Source of the DNA: Marinobacterium lutimaris
Lineage (GTDB): Bacteria > Pseudomonadota > Gammaproteobacteria > Pseudomonadales > Balneatricaceae
Assembly: GCF_900108065.1 (NCBI RefSeq)
Contig: NZ_FNVQ01000001.1
Location: 1,302,001 to 1,366,000, forward strand
Direction: 5' to 3'
DNA: 64,000 nucleotides
This document shows, piece after piece, positions 9,906-18,720 of this stretch; position 1 is the stretch's first letter; every line of letters begins with the position of its first letter. A program made the position numbers and the translations under genes. Under the pieces are notes generated by a model. The model was not told where the DNA came from, made no database searches, and saw only the letters and a program-made list of their open reading frames with translations.

Positions 9906-10808
9906 ATGAATCTCAATGACCTCAGCCTGTTCATACGCGTTGTAGAAACCGGCAGTTTTACCTCTGCCGCCGAAACGCTGAACGTGCAGAAATCGACTAT
10001 CAGCCGCCGTATTGCGCAGCTGGAAGATGGACTGGGTGTGCGCCTGATTCAGCGTACCACCCGTAAAATCAAACTCACCCTCGAAGGGCGCGAACTGTTC
10101 GAACGCAGCCGTGAACTGATCGGCCAGCTGGAAGTGGTGCGCGACGAGATCGCCGCCGACTCTCACGAGCTGCGCGGACGCCTGCGCATGACCATGCCCA
10201 GCGAACTGGGCACCATGTTGATGACCGAGGTTATCGCCAGCTTCATCCGTGAATATCCGTCCCTGGACGTGGATGTTGAACTGAGCACCCGTGCCGTAGA
10301 TCTGATCGAAGAAGGTATGGACCTGGCGCTGCGTATGGGCCCCTTGCCCGACTCTTCGATGATTGCACGCCGTATCGCCAGCCTCAGCCGCGGTCTCTAC
10401 GCGAGCCCCAAATACCTCGAAAAGAACGGCCAGCCGAAAACGCCGGAAGACCTGGCGCAGCACCAGTGCATCACCCTGGTAAAACCTTTCGATACCTGGC
10501 GCTTTATGGACTGGAACGATGGCGAGCCGGTGACCTACGGCGGCCAGCTGCGTACCAACAGCCTGAGCTTTGCCCGCGAAATGGCGGTGGAAGGCACCGG
10601 CATCTGCCGTATGCCGAGAGTCTTCCTCAACAACCAGGTGGAAGAAGGCAAGCTGGTTGAAGTGCTGACCGACTTCACCATGACGCCTACCGAGATCAAC
10701 GCCGTTTATGCCAGCCGTCGCAACCTGACGCCAAGGGTACGCGCGTTCCTCGACCATATGACGGAAAGCCTGCAGAACCATCCCTGGATTTCCAACTGCA
10801 CCAGCTGA
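9906..10808 (+). CDS. LysR-family transcriptional regulator
   Basis: A 300-residue LysR-type regulator. The N-terminal winged helix contains FIRVVETGSFTSAAETLNVQ and STISRRIAQLEDGLGVRLIQ. Residues about 90-290 are the periplasmic-binding-like effector domain. The sequence fits the CrgA-like subgroup with LIQRTTRKIKLTLEGRELFE. The target is unknown; LysR genes are often divergent from their target, but here both neighbours do not fit that pattern (an upstream co-directional fusion gene and downstream the broken topB). It starts 18 bp after sufS-sufE. Confidence 0.9.
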   Translation: MNLNDLSLFIRVVETGSFTSAAETLNVQKSTISRRIAQLEDGLGVRLIQRTTRKIKLTLEGRELFERSRELIGQLEVVRDEIAADSHELRGRLRMTMPSELGTMLMTEVIASFIREYPSLDVDVELSTRAVDLIEEGMDLALRMGPLPDSSMIARRIASLSRGLYASPKYLEKNGQPKTPEDLAQHQCITLVKPFDTWRFMDWNDGEPVTYGGQLRTNSLSFAREMAVEGTGICRMPRVFLNNQVEEGKLVEVLTDFTMTPTEINAVYASRRNLTPRVRAFLDHMTESLQNHPWISNCTS

Positions 10809-10849
10809 TGAGCGGAAGGGTTTAATCCCTTAGCGTCAAACGCCAGAAT

Positions 10850-12487
10850 TCAGCCCGCCGCAGCCTTCGACCTGGACCTGCTCTTTGTCGAGCCACTGCG
10901 GCTGGTTGAGGCCTTGCGCTTCTGCCCCTTGCGTCTCGGCCTGCTGTTGGAAGGTACGCCCCTGAGACTTTCAGGCACGCTGCCGCCAAGCTCGTCGACC
11001 AACTCCCGCAGCGACACACCGAGCGCATCCATAAACTGGTCATAGCGCCCTTCTCGCCGCGCCATCGCATCCAGCGAAGACTCCCAGTGTGCGGTCAGAT
11101 CAGGTTTGCTTACTCGCTCCGGCAAAGCGTCGATCAACCCTCGTCCTGCCTGGCTCGATTTGAGCGTTTTACCCTGACGCTGCAGATAACCCCGTTTGAC
11201 CAGCAGCTCGATAATCCCCGCCCGGGTCGCCTCGGTGCCGAGACCATCGGTTTCACGCAGGATCTTTCGCAGGCTGTTATCGCTGACAAAGCGGGCAATC
11301 CCCGTCATCGCTGCCAGCAGCGTCGCATCGGTAAACGGCTTCGGCGGCTGCGTCTGCTTATCGATCACCTCGCCCTTCTCGCACAGCAGTTGATCGCCGA
11401 CCTCAACACGCGGCAGCTCATCCGCTTCTTTCTCACCCTTACCAAGCAGCGCTTTCCAGCCTGCTTCCAGCGTCTGCCTGGATTTTGCGATAAACAGGCC
11501 GCTCTCGATGCGCAGTTGAAGCTCCGTATCGGCATAGCGCCAGTCCGGATAAAACTGCATCAGGTACTGACGTGCGACCAGGCCATAGACCTTGCGCTCA
11601 TCGGCGGACAAGCGCTCCACCGGTACCGCCTTGGAGGTCGGAATAATCGCATGATGAGCCTCTACCTTTTTATCGTTCCAGGCGCGCCCACGACGGGAGG
11701 TATCCGCATTTTTAACCGCATCGTCCAGATTTGAATCGCTCTGACCGATGGCCCGCATCACCGCGGGTGCTTCACCATGATGCTCCTGCGGCAGATAGCG
11801 ACAGTCAGAACGCGGATAGGTGATGGCGCGATGTTTTTCATACAGCGACTGACAGGCATCGAGCACCGCCTGGGCACTGAGCCCAAACGCCTTTGAGGCA
11901 TCGATCTGCAGAGCCGACAGATTAAAAGGCAGAGGCGGCGGCTGCTTGCCGGGCGCACGCTTCGCCTGCTCCACCAGCGCCTCTTTGCCGCCGATCCGCT
12001 CGGCTACATTTTCAGCCAGCTTACGGCTGAGGATGCGGCCCTCGTCATCCTGCCAGCGAGCGCAAGCCTCGCTGGGCACCCAGGTGGCGGAAAAACGTTC
12101 GCCCGCCGGAGTCAGCAGATGCGCCTTAACCTCGTAAAAGGGTTTGCTGACGAACGCCTCTATCTCCCTGTCCCGGGTGACCACCAACCCCAGCACGGGG
12201 GTCTGCACCCGCCCCACCGATAGCAGACCGTCGTATCCGGCCTTACGCCCCTGCAGGGTCAGCGCGCGCGTCAGATTGATCCCGTAGAGCCAGTCGGCAC
12301 GGGAACGCGCCAGCGCTGAAACAGAGAGGGGTACAAATTCGCTGTTGCTGCGTAACTTCGCCAGCGCCTTGCTCACCGCTGAAGGATTCAGATCGGAGAT
12401 CAGCAGGCGCTGGATGCCGCGTTTTTTACTGTCGCTAACCTTGAGGTAATCGAACACCTCATCGACCAGCAGCTGCCCTTCGCGGTC
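10850..12487 (-). pseudogene. topB: DNA topoisomerase III, 3' fragment (disrupted by the island)
   Basis: The C-terminal part of host TopB, from codon 105 on: it begins DREGQLLVDEVFDYL, carries the active-site tyrosine in ITYPRSDCRYLP, and ends in a basic Ser/Arg/Lys tail. Residues 1-106 are encoded 20.4 kb away at 32,923-33,239. Joined at the shared CGGTC, the two pieces give a continuous AGDPDREGQLLVDEV, so this is one gene split by insertion. The frame stays open into the island to an ATG at 12,547, which would add about 20 foreign residues. Any product would lack D103 and the TOPRIM start, including Glu7, so topoisomerase activity is not expected. Confidence 0.95.
12483..12487 (+). repeat. 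Left 5-bp direct repeat at the island junction (CGGTC)
   Basis: CGGTC occurs at both island-topB junctions (here and at 32,923-32,927). In the intact gene this stretch would be present once and encodes Asp105-Arg106 on the minus strand. It is therefore the likely strand-exchange core of the recombinase. Confidence 0.75.
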
Positions 12488-12495
12488 ACTATTAC
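12487..12495 (+). repeat. Left imperfect terminal inverted repeat
   Basis: CACTATTAC at the island edge is the inverted counterpart of GTAACAGTG at 32,912-32,920 (8 of 9 positions match). It directly borders the CGGTC core, as expected for core-type recombinase binding sites. Confidence 0.6.
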
Positions 12496-12502
12496 AAGTA
12501 CT

Positions 12503-12579
12503 AATTTGTGAAAAAGTGTAAGACATTGATTTGGTTGATATTTCCATACTTTCACACTTTTAACGATTTTTCACAAATT
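12503..12579. repeat. Nested inverted repeats in the AT-rich left end
   Basis: AATTTGTGAAAAA (12,503-12,515) is repeated in inverted form as TTTTTCACAAATT (12,567-12,579). Inside, AAAAGTGT (12,512-12,519) faces ACACTTTT (12,554-12,561). They lie 16 bp inside the island edge and run through the stop codon of the last cargo gene. They could be arm-type binding sites for the Gin proteins, or a two-way terminator. Confidence 0.6.
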
Positions 12580-13352
12580 TGCTGCTCATACCAGCCTAAC
12601 GAGAAACCGTATCCATCGTCGTCTACATTCAAGACATCTTCAAAAAGTACCTGGCTTATTCTGCATTGTGGGATATTAAATGGCCTTTTATATCGTGTAA
12701 CAGTCCAGCCTTCATTCTTTGCACGAAATAGAAGATGCTCAAAAATCTCAATGACCGCGTTACGAGAAAGATTTCTTTTATAATCGCCAACTCTTATACG
12801 TGCCAATATGATTTTAATACTTGACCAAAGAAGGCTGATCACTTGCCCTGTATTATAATACAAAAATGCTTCTCTTATAATAAGCTCAGTCTTTCTTCCA
12901 GTATAAATTTCTAGTTTATATTTATCAGAAGAAAACTCCAAAAATTGTAAGCAGTCATGTACCGCAATATCTACCAATAGATCCATCAAAGAGCCACTGT
13001 TCTCTTTGAAATTGTATGAAGATATTTTATGACTCAAAAAATTAGCATATTCGGTATAGCTGTCTACTTCGTCTGGCAATGAAATATTTACAGATCCAGC
13101 ATATTGAAAGATTTCCGATTCATCATTACACACAAGATCATAAATTGGTTTGTACTTATAAATCTTATTTTCCAAAAATAGATAATTAAGTAACTTTCTA
13201 TCCAACGATCTAGTGGGAGAAAACAAGCCACTTGGAGTAATTAGCAAACCCAGAAACAAAATAAGATTTTCATCCATTAGTGATTTAATCACGGAGTAAA
13301 TCAGGATTGAATTTACCAGGTCTTTATCATCCTCCAACCTCAAATCAGACAT
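12552..13352 (-). CDS. Unknown protein divergent from the controller-type HTH gene
   Basis: A 266-residue protein, start ATG at 13,352 behind GGTGG (a GTG at 13,361 would add three residues). No family recognised. It is mostly helical and rich in Leu, Ile, Tyr and Asp. A hydrophobic stretch near residue 30 (ILFLGLLITPSGLF) is too short to call a membrane helix with confidence. No clear nuclease or methylase motif is visible. It is AT-rich, unlike the core genome. Its start lies 84 bp from that of the HTH gene across a double operator, so the regulator probably controls it. In classical controller systems this place is held by a toxin-like or restriction gene or its methylase. Its stop lies inside the inverted repeats of the island end. 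Confidence 0.75.
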   Translation of the reverse strand: MSDLRLEDDKDLVNSILIYSVIKSLMDENLILFLGLLITPSGLFSPTRSLDRKLLNYLFLENKIYKYKPIYDLVCNDESEIFQYAGSVNISLPDEVDSYTEYANFLSHKISSYNFKENSGSLMDLLVDIAVHDCLQFLEFSSDKYKLEIYTGRKTELIIREAFLYYNTGQVISLLWSSIKIILARIRVGDYKRNLSRNAVIEIFEHLLFRAKNEGWTVTRYKRPFNIPQCRISQVLFEDVLNVDDDGYGFSLGWYEQQICEKSLKV

Positions 13353-13370
13353 AATAACCACCGAAAATGA

Positions 13371-13399
13371 GCGTTATAGTCCGTGGAACTATAAACGCC
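13371..13399. promoter_or_regulatory. Operator 1 of the divergent HTH promoter (controller-box-like)
   Basis: TTATAGT (13,374-13,380) and ACTATAA (13,388-13,394) form perfect 7-bp inverted arms separated by 7 bp; GCGT and ACGC extend the dyad. TATAGTCCGTG closely resembles operator half-sites described for restriction-modification controller proteins such as C.Esp1396I. It lies between two divergent starts. Confidence 0.65.
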
Positions 13400-13404
13400 T
13401 AATG

Positions 13405-13437
13405 ATGATAGTTCTACCTTTTGGGTAGAACTATCAT
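13405..13437. promoter_or_regulatory. Operator 2, a 14-bp perfect palindrome over the HTH start codon
   Basis: ATGATAGTTCTACC (13,405-13,418) and GGTAGAACTATCAT (13,424-13,437) are perfect inverted arms around a 5-bp spacer. The right arm contains the AT of the HTH gene's ATG (13,436-13,438). Bound protein would block its own transcription, and in RNA the hairpin would hide the start codon. Half-site ATAGT is shared with operator 1. Confidence 0.7.
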
Positions 13438-13645
13438 GCGTGATGAGCGTTTGGTTGCTTTCGGGCAGCGTGTAAGAGCACTTAGGAAGGAAAAAGGCCT
13501 CTCACAGGAGGCCTTAGCGGCACTAGCTGATATCGATAGGAGCTATATGGGCCATATCGAACGTGGCGAGAAAAACATCACTCTCACAAAAATTTATCAA
13601 ATAGCTGATGCTTTATGTATTTCTGTTACTGAGCTTTTTAATTAG
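13436..13645 (+). CDS. XRE-family HTH regulator, controller (C) protein-like
   Basis: A 69-residue single-domain HTH protein. It reads FGQRVRALRKEKGLSQEALA, then DIDRSYMGHIERGEKNITL and IYQIADALCISVTELFN. This is the size and pattern of controller proteins of restriction-modification systems (SYMGHIERGEKN is typical of them). The ATG at 13,436 is preferred over an in-frame TTG at 13,421, because the family starts just before RVRALR. The double operator in front implies autoregulation: activation when operator 1 is filled and repression when operator 2 is. It is convergent with the ATPase-nuclease gene (9 bp between stops) and divergent from an unknown gene. No type II enzyme is next to it, which is odd for a C protein. 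Confidence 0.85.
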   Translation: MRDERLVAFGQRVRALRKEKGLSQEALAALADIDRSYMGHIERGEKNITLTKIYQIADALCISVTELFN

Positions 13646-13654
13646 ATTTGAATA

Positions 13655-15781
13655 TTATTCCTTGAGTAAATCAGTAACTCCCAATTTCTCTGCAAAACTT
13701 AAATTTCGCCTATGAGCTCGCTCTGCTATTGATGAGAGTTTTATTATTTCAACTTGCGCATTCGCAATGGTGTGCCGATTTTCATCCATTGTTGGGATAG
13801 TGACATTCGCCCTAATCCAGTCGCCGTTGACAGTTTTTTTGTAATCTCCATCTAGAGTCGCATAAGGGCTTATATTCTCACCTATCAAGTAACAATAGAA
13901 TGATGTTACTTTTTTAACCCCGTAGTTAGCTATCAAGATACAGTATTTTGTCATTTGATTTAAATAATCAGATAAATCTGTATCAGGTTCCTTAAATTCA
14001 ACGATCAAACATTTTTCTTCACCAGGGTTGAGATAGATATCTGGACGACCAGTCTTCTTAAAGCCAAGTTCTGTAACAACCTCATGGGGAACAGGCTTTA
14101 ATAGAGCTTCTCCATTAATATCAGATATTTTGTCTATCTGAATATCAGAACATCCTTCGAAGTGAACAAATTCCTCACTAAGAATCCATAGATCATTTGT
14201 CGAATTTGTAGACTTTGATTTTCGTTTAAAAACCAAGTCATGAATCAGTCCTTCCTTATCTTTATTCTTCCGTCCTTGAACTGGTTTTTTTTGATAGTCT
14301 AGTTCTTCATCAAGAATTTTCTTAAGGATGTTAACTACCATCTCTCTTCTTATTACATATTTACTAAGCTCCTCTTTATTCTGGTCATCTACTAGTTTTG
14401 AAAGTTCTTTCGCTTTTTCTTTAATATCATTTTGATAGGTTTCGGATGTGGGGTTCATACTGACAAGCCCATCATATATTTTTTTAGCCCTATACCCAAC
14501 CTCAGCTAACTCTTTCGCTTGACAGGCATATAATTTACTAGTGATAGTTTTTTCACTATCACTGATCCTAATGCCCGACTTTGATATCAAATGAAATGGG
14601 ATCCCGTGAGCTTTAGCTATTCCTTGTACATTAGCTTGTGATGATTCTATGATTTCTGAAATAAAGTCATATATACTATTCAACTTTTCCGATATTCTAT
14701 CAAGCAAAAGATCTTCAATAATTAACGGAGTGCTAAAATCAAAAAATAATCCTTCCGCTTGAGATCTAATTTCTTTCTTACTTGGGAAGGTAAATTCATC
14801 TACAGAATCGGTAACACTTTCAGGTTTATTAAATAGATCACCATAAAAGACAGATATATATCTTTTTCCGTCAAATGTATCTTTCTTATTGAACAAGTGA
14901 TTTCCAATTGACTTAACTGGTATATCCTTGCTGCACAAATATACCTTATTCAAATTAAGATCAGTATCACTGAATTCAAAACAAGCCCAGTTCAATCGTT
15001 CATTTTCAGCTTCTACCTCTTCAAATCTTACTCTGGTTTTCCCACTTCCAGGTGGAACAACACTACAATATGGAATATCAATTACCCCCTCCCTGATTGG
15101 TTCAGGTAGGTTTTCTGGATTTATTTCTTTTTTATTTGTTTCTTTACCATCTTCAACGAAGCTTAAAGTAATAGACGGAGCACCTAAACCTTCCTTCGAT
15201 TCCAAATAAATCCTAAGCAAGAAATGATGTACAAATGATTCAAAAACACTTTTAAAATTAGAGTCGACAAGAACAGATCGGTCAGGTTCACTAAGTATTG
15301 GCAGACATAGCTCAACTGATGTAAAGTATTTTTTCTCCTTTGAAACTTCTATAATCTCTTTAGATATAAAACGATCTTTATAACATTCTATATATCTATG
15401 CTTAAACTCTTCACTTTCAGAAAAGAAACTTGATATTTTCACTAAATCAAACCTATGAAAATATTGAAGTCTTCCACTGCCTCTATTACCAAAACCTTTA
15501 CTTTTATCAAAAAATTCTACAAAGCGGTCATAACTATCAGAATAAAAGCCGCTTCCATTGTCTTCTACAATGATGCAGTCTAGCTCTTTAGATTCATCCA
15601 AATTTGTTTTATAAACAAATTTTACATTGACAAAGGCTTCAAAGGAATCATCACTCTCTTTTCTATAGACAATCGATTCTAATGAATTAGTAACAGCCTC
15701 AAAAATTGGTGAAAGTGGATTATTTGATTTTTTAATAATCCTCATGGCGCCATCTAAGTTGATATAAGCCTTACTATTCAT
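13655..15781 (-). CDS. GHL-type ATPase fused to a PD-(D/E)XK-like nuclease
   Basis: A 708-residue protein. The N-terminal 200 residues show the GHKL/HSP90-MutL-like ATPase signature: N-box SPIFEAVTNSLES (about 24-36), G1 box IIVEDNGSGF (about 70-79) and a glycine-rich G2 box GFGNRGSGR (about 96-104). Residues about 440-500 look like coiled coil. Near residues 575-600, GRPDIYLNPGEE is followed by LIVEFKEP, matching the D and ExK core of a PD-(D/E)XK nuclease. MORC/MutL-like ATPases of this kind have been described as partners in prokaryotic restriction systems. It is the last gene of the hsd group, 70 bp after hsdS, and AT-rich. A defence role is inferred; ATP-driven clamp closure on DNA is what the family does. 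Confidence 0.8.
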   Translation of the reverse strand: MNSKAYINLDGAMRIIKKSNNPLSPIFEAVTNSLESIVYRKESDDSFEAFVNVKFVYKTNLDESKELDCIIVEDNGSGFYSDSYDRFVEFFDKSKGFGNRGSGRLQYFHRFDLVKISSFFSESEEFKHRYIECYKDRFISKEIIEVSKEKKYFTSVELCLPILSEPDRSVLVDSNFKSVFESFVHHFLLRIYLESKEGLGAPSITLSFVEDGKETNKKEINPENLPEPIREGVIDIPYCSVVPPGSGKTRVRFEEVEAENERLNWACFEFSDTDLNLNKVYLCSKDIPVKSIGNHLFNKKDTFDGKRYISVFYGDLFNKPESVTDSVDEFTFPSKKEIRSQAEGLFFDFSTPLIIEDLLLDRISEKLNSIYDFISEIIESSQANVQGIAKAHGIPFHLISKSGIRISDSEKTITSKLYACQAKELAEVGYRAKKIYDGLVSMNPTSETYQNDIKEKAKELSKLVDDQNKEELSKYVIRREMVVNILKKILDEELDYQKKPVQGRKNKDKEGLIHDLVFKRKSKSTNSTNDLWILSEEFVHFEGCSDIQIDKISDINGEALLKPVPHEVVTELGFKKTGRPDIYLNPGEEKCLIVEFKEPDTDLSDYLNQMTKYCILIANYGVKKVTSFYCYLIGENISPYATLDGDYKKTVNGDWIRANVTIPTMDENRHTIANAQVEIIKLSSIAERAHRRNLSFAEKLGVTDLLKE

Positions 15782-15820
15782 AAAAATTCACCAATTTAAT
15801 CATTACCGAGCTCCTTTCGA

Positions 15821-15842
15821 AATATAGCTTATGGGCTATATT
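15821..15842. promoter_or_regulatory. Inverted repeat between hsdS and the ATPase-nuclease gene
   Basis: AATATAGC and GCTATATT form perfect 8-bp arms around a 6-bp loop, 40 bp upstream of the ATPase-nuclease start and 10 bp past the hsdS stop. It may be an operator for the downstream gene, or it may slow read-through from hsdS. Confidence 0.4.
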
Positions 15843-15851
15843 ACAGCTTAC

Positions 15852-17093
15852 TTATTTCACGGTGACCTGACCGTTCATTAGCATGGGAAGAAGCCAATCG
15901 CGGAGCTTTATAAGCTCTCGATTTTCAATACTTCGCTCAAATATCATTTTATTGTACTTGGTTACTACCTCATCATATTTATTTAGCAAATCTGGTGTTG
16001 GATATGCTAGTTTCAGTGAGTGCAAATCATTTTTTGTAATAGAGCCGAACGTTGTACCTTCAGAATTTCGACGATCAAAAATCTTTTTAAAATATTTCAT
16101 GACATAAAATAGAAACCCGTCTGATCCAGTCTTACTGTTTAATGCGGCTAAGCCGCGTCCAATACAGCAATCTGTGTTGGCAATATTCATATCACCAACA
16201 GGTGCCCGAACACTCAAAAGAATATCACCTTTCTTTGCCATGCGGCCTGGTTCCGTTGTGTATTGTCGGGTTGTAGGAAATAGCCAGCCAAAGTCTGTGG
16301 AACCTTGATAAAAAATAGTTCCAACACTCTCATAGTTATAGGAGCTCCCTTCTGGAGATTGACCCATAGTAATGTTAGCTATTTCAGACAGCGTTTTGTC
16401 ACTCCAACCCACAGGTATTTCCCGCTTCAGGGTTAGGTTGTAAACCATTTTCCCGCCAGAAGTTTTGTATGGTTTTCCATTGGCATCAGGGAAGTCATAC
16501 TGTACAAACCAGTAGTCGTAAAGGGTTTTGGCCATGGATTCCAACTCGGTATTGATGCGGTTGTTGAGTTCGATTTTTGTTTCGAGTGCATCAAGCAAAT
16601 CAACGATTTTCTGTTGTACGGAAACAGTTGGGAGAGGAACCTTTACGTCGTATATCCTTTCAGGAGAAGTGTGCTTAACTTTTGAGCCAGATGAAGTGAG
16701 GCGAATCTGCTCTCGTACAGTCTTAGTCTTGAACAGATGATATACGTAATCTTTCAGTATCTTTTTCGAATCTGCAGTGATTAGCCCCAACCGTTGATTG
16801 TGCAAATAAATGCCTGATTCTGGAACTCTGGCACAACTCCCCAACAAACCGGCTGCTTGCTCAGTCATTGCAACAATTAGGTCACCAGCTTCATGTAGGT
16901 ATTCTTCCGGAACTTCTCCAGTATAAAATTTCTCTTTCCCTGCCTGCCTCTTGAAACCACCTTTTTCATAAAAGTTTCCGGGCGTCAGCACAATATAGTC
17001 AGTCTTTTCATCCGAAAAGAATTCACTCTTAAATGGGAATCCATGCTTAATACTGATCTTCCCTTTTAAGTTAGAAAAGGGATAGTTACTCAT
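15852..17093 (-). CDS. hsdS: Type I restriction enzyme specificity subunit HsdS
   Basis: A 413-residue specificity subunit with two target-recognition domains, each followed by a conserved helix. Domain 1 ends at VPLPTVSVQQKIVDLLDALE, followed by the spacer helix ETKIELNNRINTELESMAKT (about residues 160-190). Domain 2 starts at REIPVGWSDKTLSEIANITM (about 225) and closes with a second helical repeat ending in LRDWLLPMLMNGQVTVK. It decides which split DNA sequence is methylated or cut. The start overlaps hsdM by 8 bp. The recognition sequence cannot be read from the protein. Both domains look complete, with no sign of inversion repeats or truncation. Confidence 0.92.
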   Translation of the reverse strand: MSNYPFSNLKGKISIKHGFPFKSEFFSDEKTDYIVLTPGNFYEKGGFKRQAGKEKFYTGEVPEEYLHEAGDLIVAMTEQAAGLLGSCARVPESGIYLHNQRLGLITADSKKILKDYVYHLFKTKTVREQIRLTSSGSKVKHTSPERIYDVKVPLPTVSVQQKIVDLLDALETKIELNNRINTELESMAKTLYDYWFVQYDFPDANGKPYKTSGGKMVYNLTLKREIPVGWSDKTLSEIANITMGQSPEGSSYNYESVGTIFYQGSTDFGWLFPTTRQYTTEPGRMAKKGDILLSVRAPVGDMNIANTDCCIGRGLAALNSKTGSDGFLFYVMKYFKKIFDRRNSEGTTFGSITKNDLHSLKLAYPTPDLLNKYDEVVTKYNKMIFERSIENRELIKLRDWLLPMLMNGQVTVK

Positions 17094-18720
17094 ACCTCAA
17101 CCCCGCCAACTTATTTTTAATCTCTACTTCCAGATCACGTGATTGGTTAAACAGGCAATCCAGGTTAGTTGTAAAGCGTTGCAGCTTATCGGCAAACTGC
17201 TCTGGGGTAATATCGACATATTCGATTTTTAGATCGAAATACTGACCCGCGCTTAGGCTATAGTTCTTCGCTTCGATTTCGTCATAGCTGACCGCAACAG
17301 AAAAGTCTTCCATTGCCTTCTTGGCATTAAAGGTATCGATAATGCGAAGCTCTTCTTCCTGGCTAAGCACGGTTTTCTGGTTCTTACCGTCTCTGATTTT
17401 TTCGCCTAGGCTGGAGGCGTCAATCAGTACCACGTTATCTTTGTTGCTGTCATCCATAAACAGGATGGAGACATTGGTACCGGTAGTAGCAAAGATATTG
17501 GAGGGCATGGACACGACACCTGCCAGCATCTTGTGCTCTACCAGGTACGTACGAATGCCTTTGTCAATGCCCGATTGCGCGGTAATAAAGCCGGTAGGCA
17601 CCACCACGGCCGCTTTGCCACCTTTTTTTAGTGAGTGGATGATGTGTTGCAAGAACAACTGGTAGATTTCCATCTTGTCCTTGGCTTTGGCTTTGATCTT
17701 GGGGATGCCCGCAAAGAAACGCTCTTTGTTTTCTTTGCTGTCCAGTTCATCGCGGAAGTCACTGAAGTCCATCTTGAACGGCGGATTGGAGACGATGTAG
17801 TCAAAACGCTTCAGGTCTTTGCCGTCCCGGTGATAGGGGTGCAGCACGGTGTTGCCCTGAATCACATTGGGGATGGAGTGCACCAGGTTGTTCAGGATCA
17901 AGTTAAGACGCAGCAGGTTTGAGGACTTTTGCGAGATGTCCTGGGTGTAGATGCTGCAACGGTTCTCACCTATGGCATGGGCTACGTTCATTAGCAGGGT
18001 GCCTGAACCTGCGGAAGGGTCGTAGCAACTAACGTTCTTGACTTTGCCTTGTTGCTCCGTGGGAACCAAAATAGCCGCCATAATGCGGGCCACGGCATGG
18101 GGCGTGTAGTACTCGGCGTATTTGCCGCCGGAGTTGCTGTTGTAGTCCTTGATCAGGTATTCAAAGATGGTGGCATAGAAGTCGAATTTCTGCGTAAAAA
18201 TACGCTCGAAGCTGAATTCCACCAGTTTGTTAATGATGGCACGGCAGAAAGCATCGCGTTTGGATTCGTCGGCAATGTACTCGCTTATGCGGTCAAATAG
18301 AACTACCTTAGCACCACCGTCGGTCTTGACTGCAAACACGTCATTGTTGGTTTGTGCAATGTCACGCAGAGTATCATCAAACAGCTTGGCGAAGTCCGGT
18401 ATGTTCTGCTGGCTGAACAGGTAGCTAATAAAGTGGTGAGGTTTCAAGCGTGCGGTATCACCACCCATTTGCAGCTGGAGCATTTCCAGCTCGTCTTCGC
18501 TCATGGCGACCAGGGCTTCTTCCCACTTTTCGGAGTTGGCGACCTTCTCGTCGATCTTCTTCGCCTCGTAGGCGAATTTATCGTTAAGGAACTTGTATAG
18601 AAAGGTTTGGGTGATGATTTTGAATTCATTACCGTCGTTACCCAAGCCATAGTGGGCACAGATGTTCTTCAGGCTATCGATCAGCGCCTTGGTTTTGTCT
18701 CTAAATTCAAGTTCTACCAC
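17086..18720 (-). CDS. hsdM: Type I restriction enzyme methyltransferase subunit HsdM
   Basis: A 544-residue N6-adenine methyltransferase subunit. The N-terminal helical HsdM domain spans about residues 1-160. The SAM-binding motif DPSAGSGTLLMNVAHAIG is near residue 235, and the catalytic NPPF is in FDYIVSNPPFKMDF near residue 320. KKGGKAAVVVPTGFI is a further family motif. It protects host DNA and, with HsdR and HsdS, forms the restriction complex. Overlaps hsdR by 7 bp and hsdS by 8 bp, so the three are translated as a coupled set. Confidence 0.95.
   Translation of the reverse strand: MVELEFRDKTKALIDSLKNICAHYGLGNDGNEFKIITQTFLYKFLNDKFAYEAKKIDEKVANSEKWEEALVAMSEDELEMLQLQMGGDTARLKPHHFISYLFSQQNIPDFAKLFDDTLRDIAQTNNDVFAVKTDGGAKVVLFDRISEYIADESKRDAFCRAIINKLVEFSFERIFTQKFDFYATIFEYLIKDYNSNSGGKYAEYYTPHAVARIMAAILVPTEQQGKVKNVSCYDPSAGSGTLLMNVAHAIGENRCSIYTQDISQKSSNLLRLNLILNNLVHSIPNVIQGNTVLHPYHRDGKDLKRFDYIVSNPPFKMDFSDFRDELDSKENKERFFAGIPKIKAKAKDKMEIYQLFLQHIIHSLKKGGKAAVVVPTGFITAQSGIDKGIRTYLVEHKMLAGVVSMPSNIFATTGTNVSILFMDDSNKDNVVLIDASSLGEKIRDGKNQKTVLSQEEELRIIDTFNAKKAMEDFSVAVSYDEIEAKNYSLSAGQYFDLKIEYVDITPEQFADKLQRFTTNLDCLFNQSRDLEVEIKNKLAGLRYE

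Noticed and set aside
13371-13437. CRISPR-like repeats.
   Set aside because: Only two unequal dyads are present, with no regular spacers and no cas genes in the window; they are operators.
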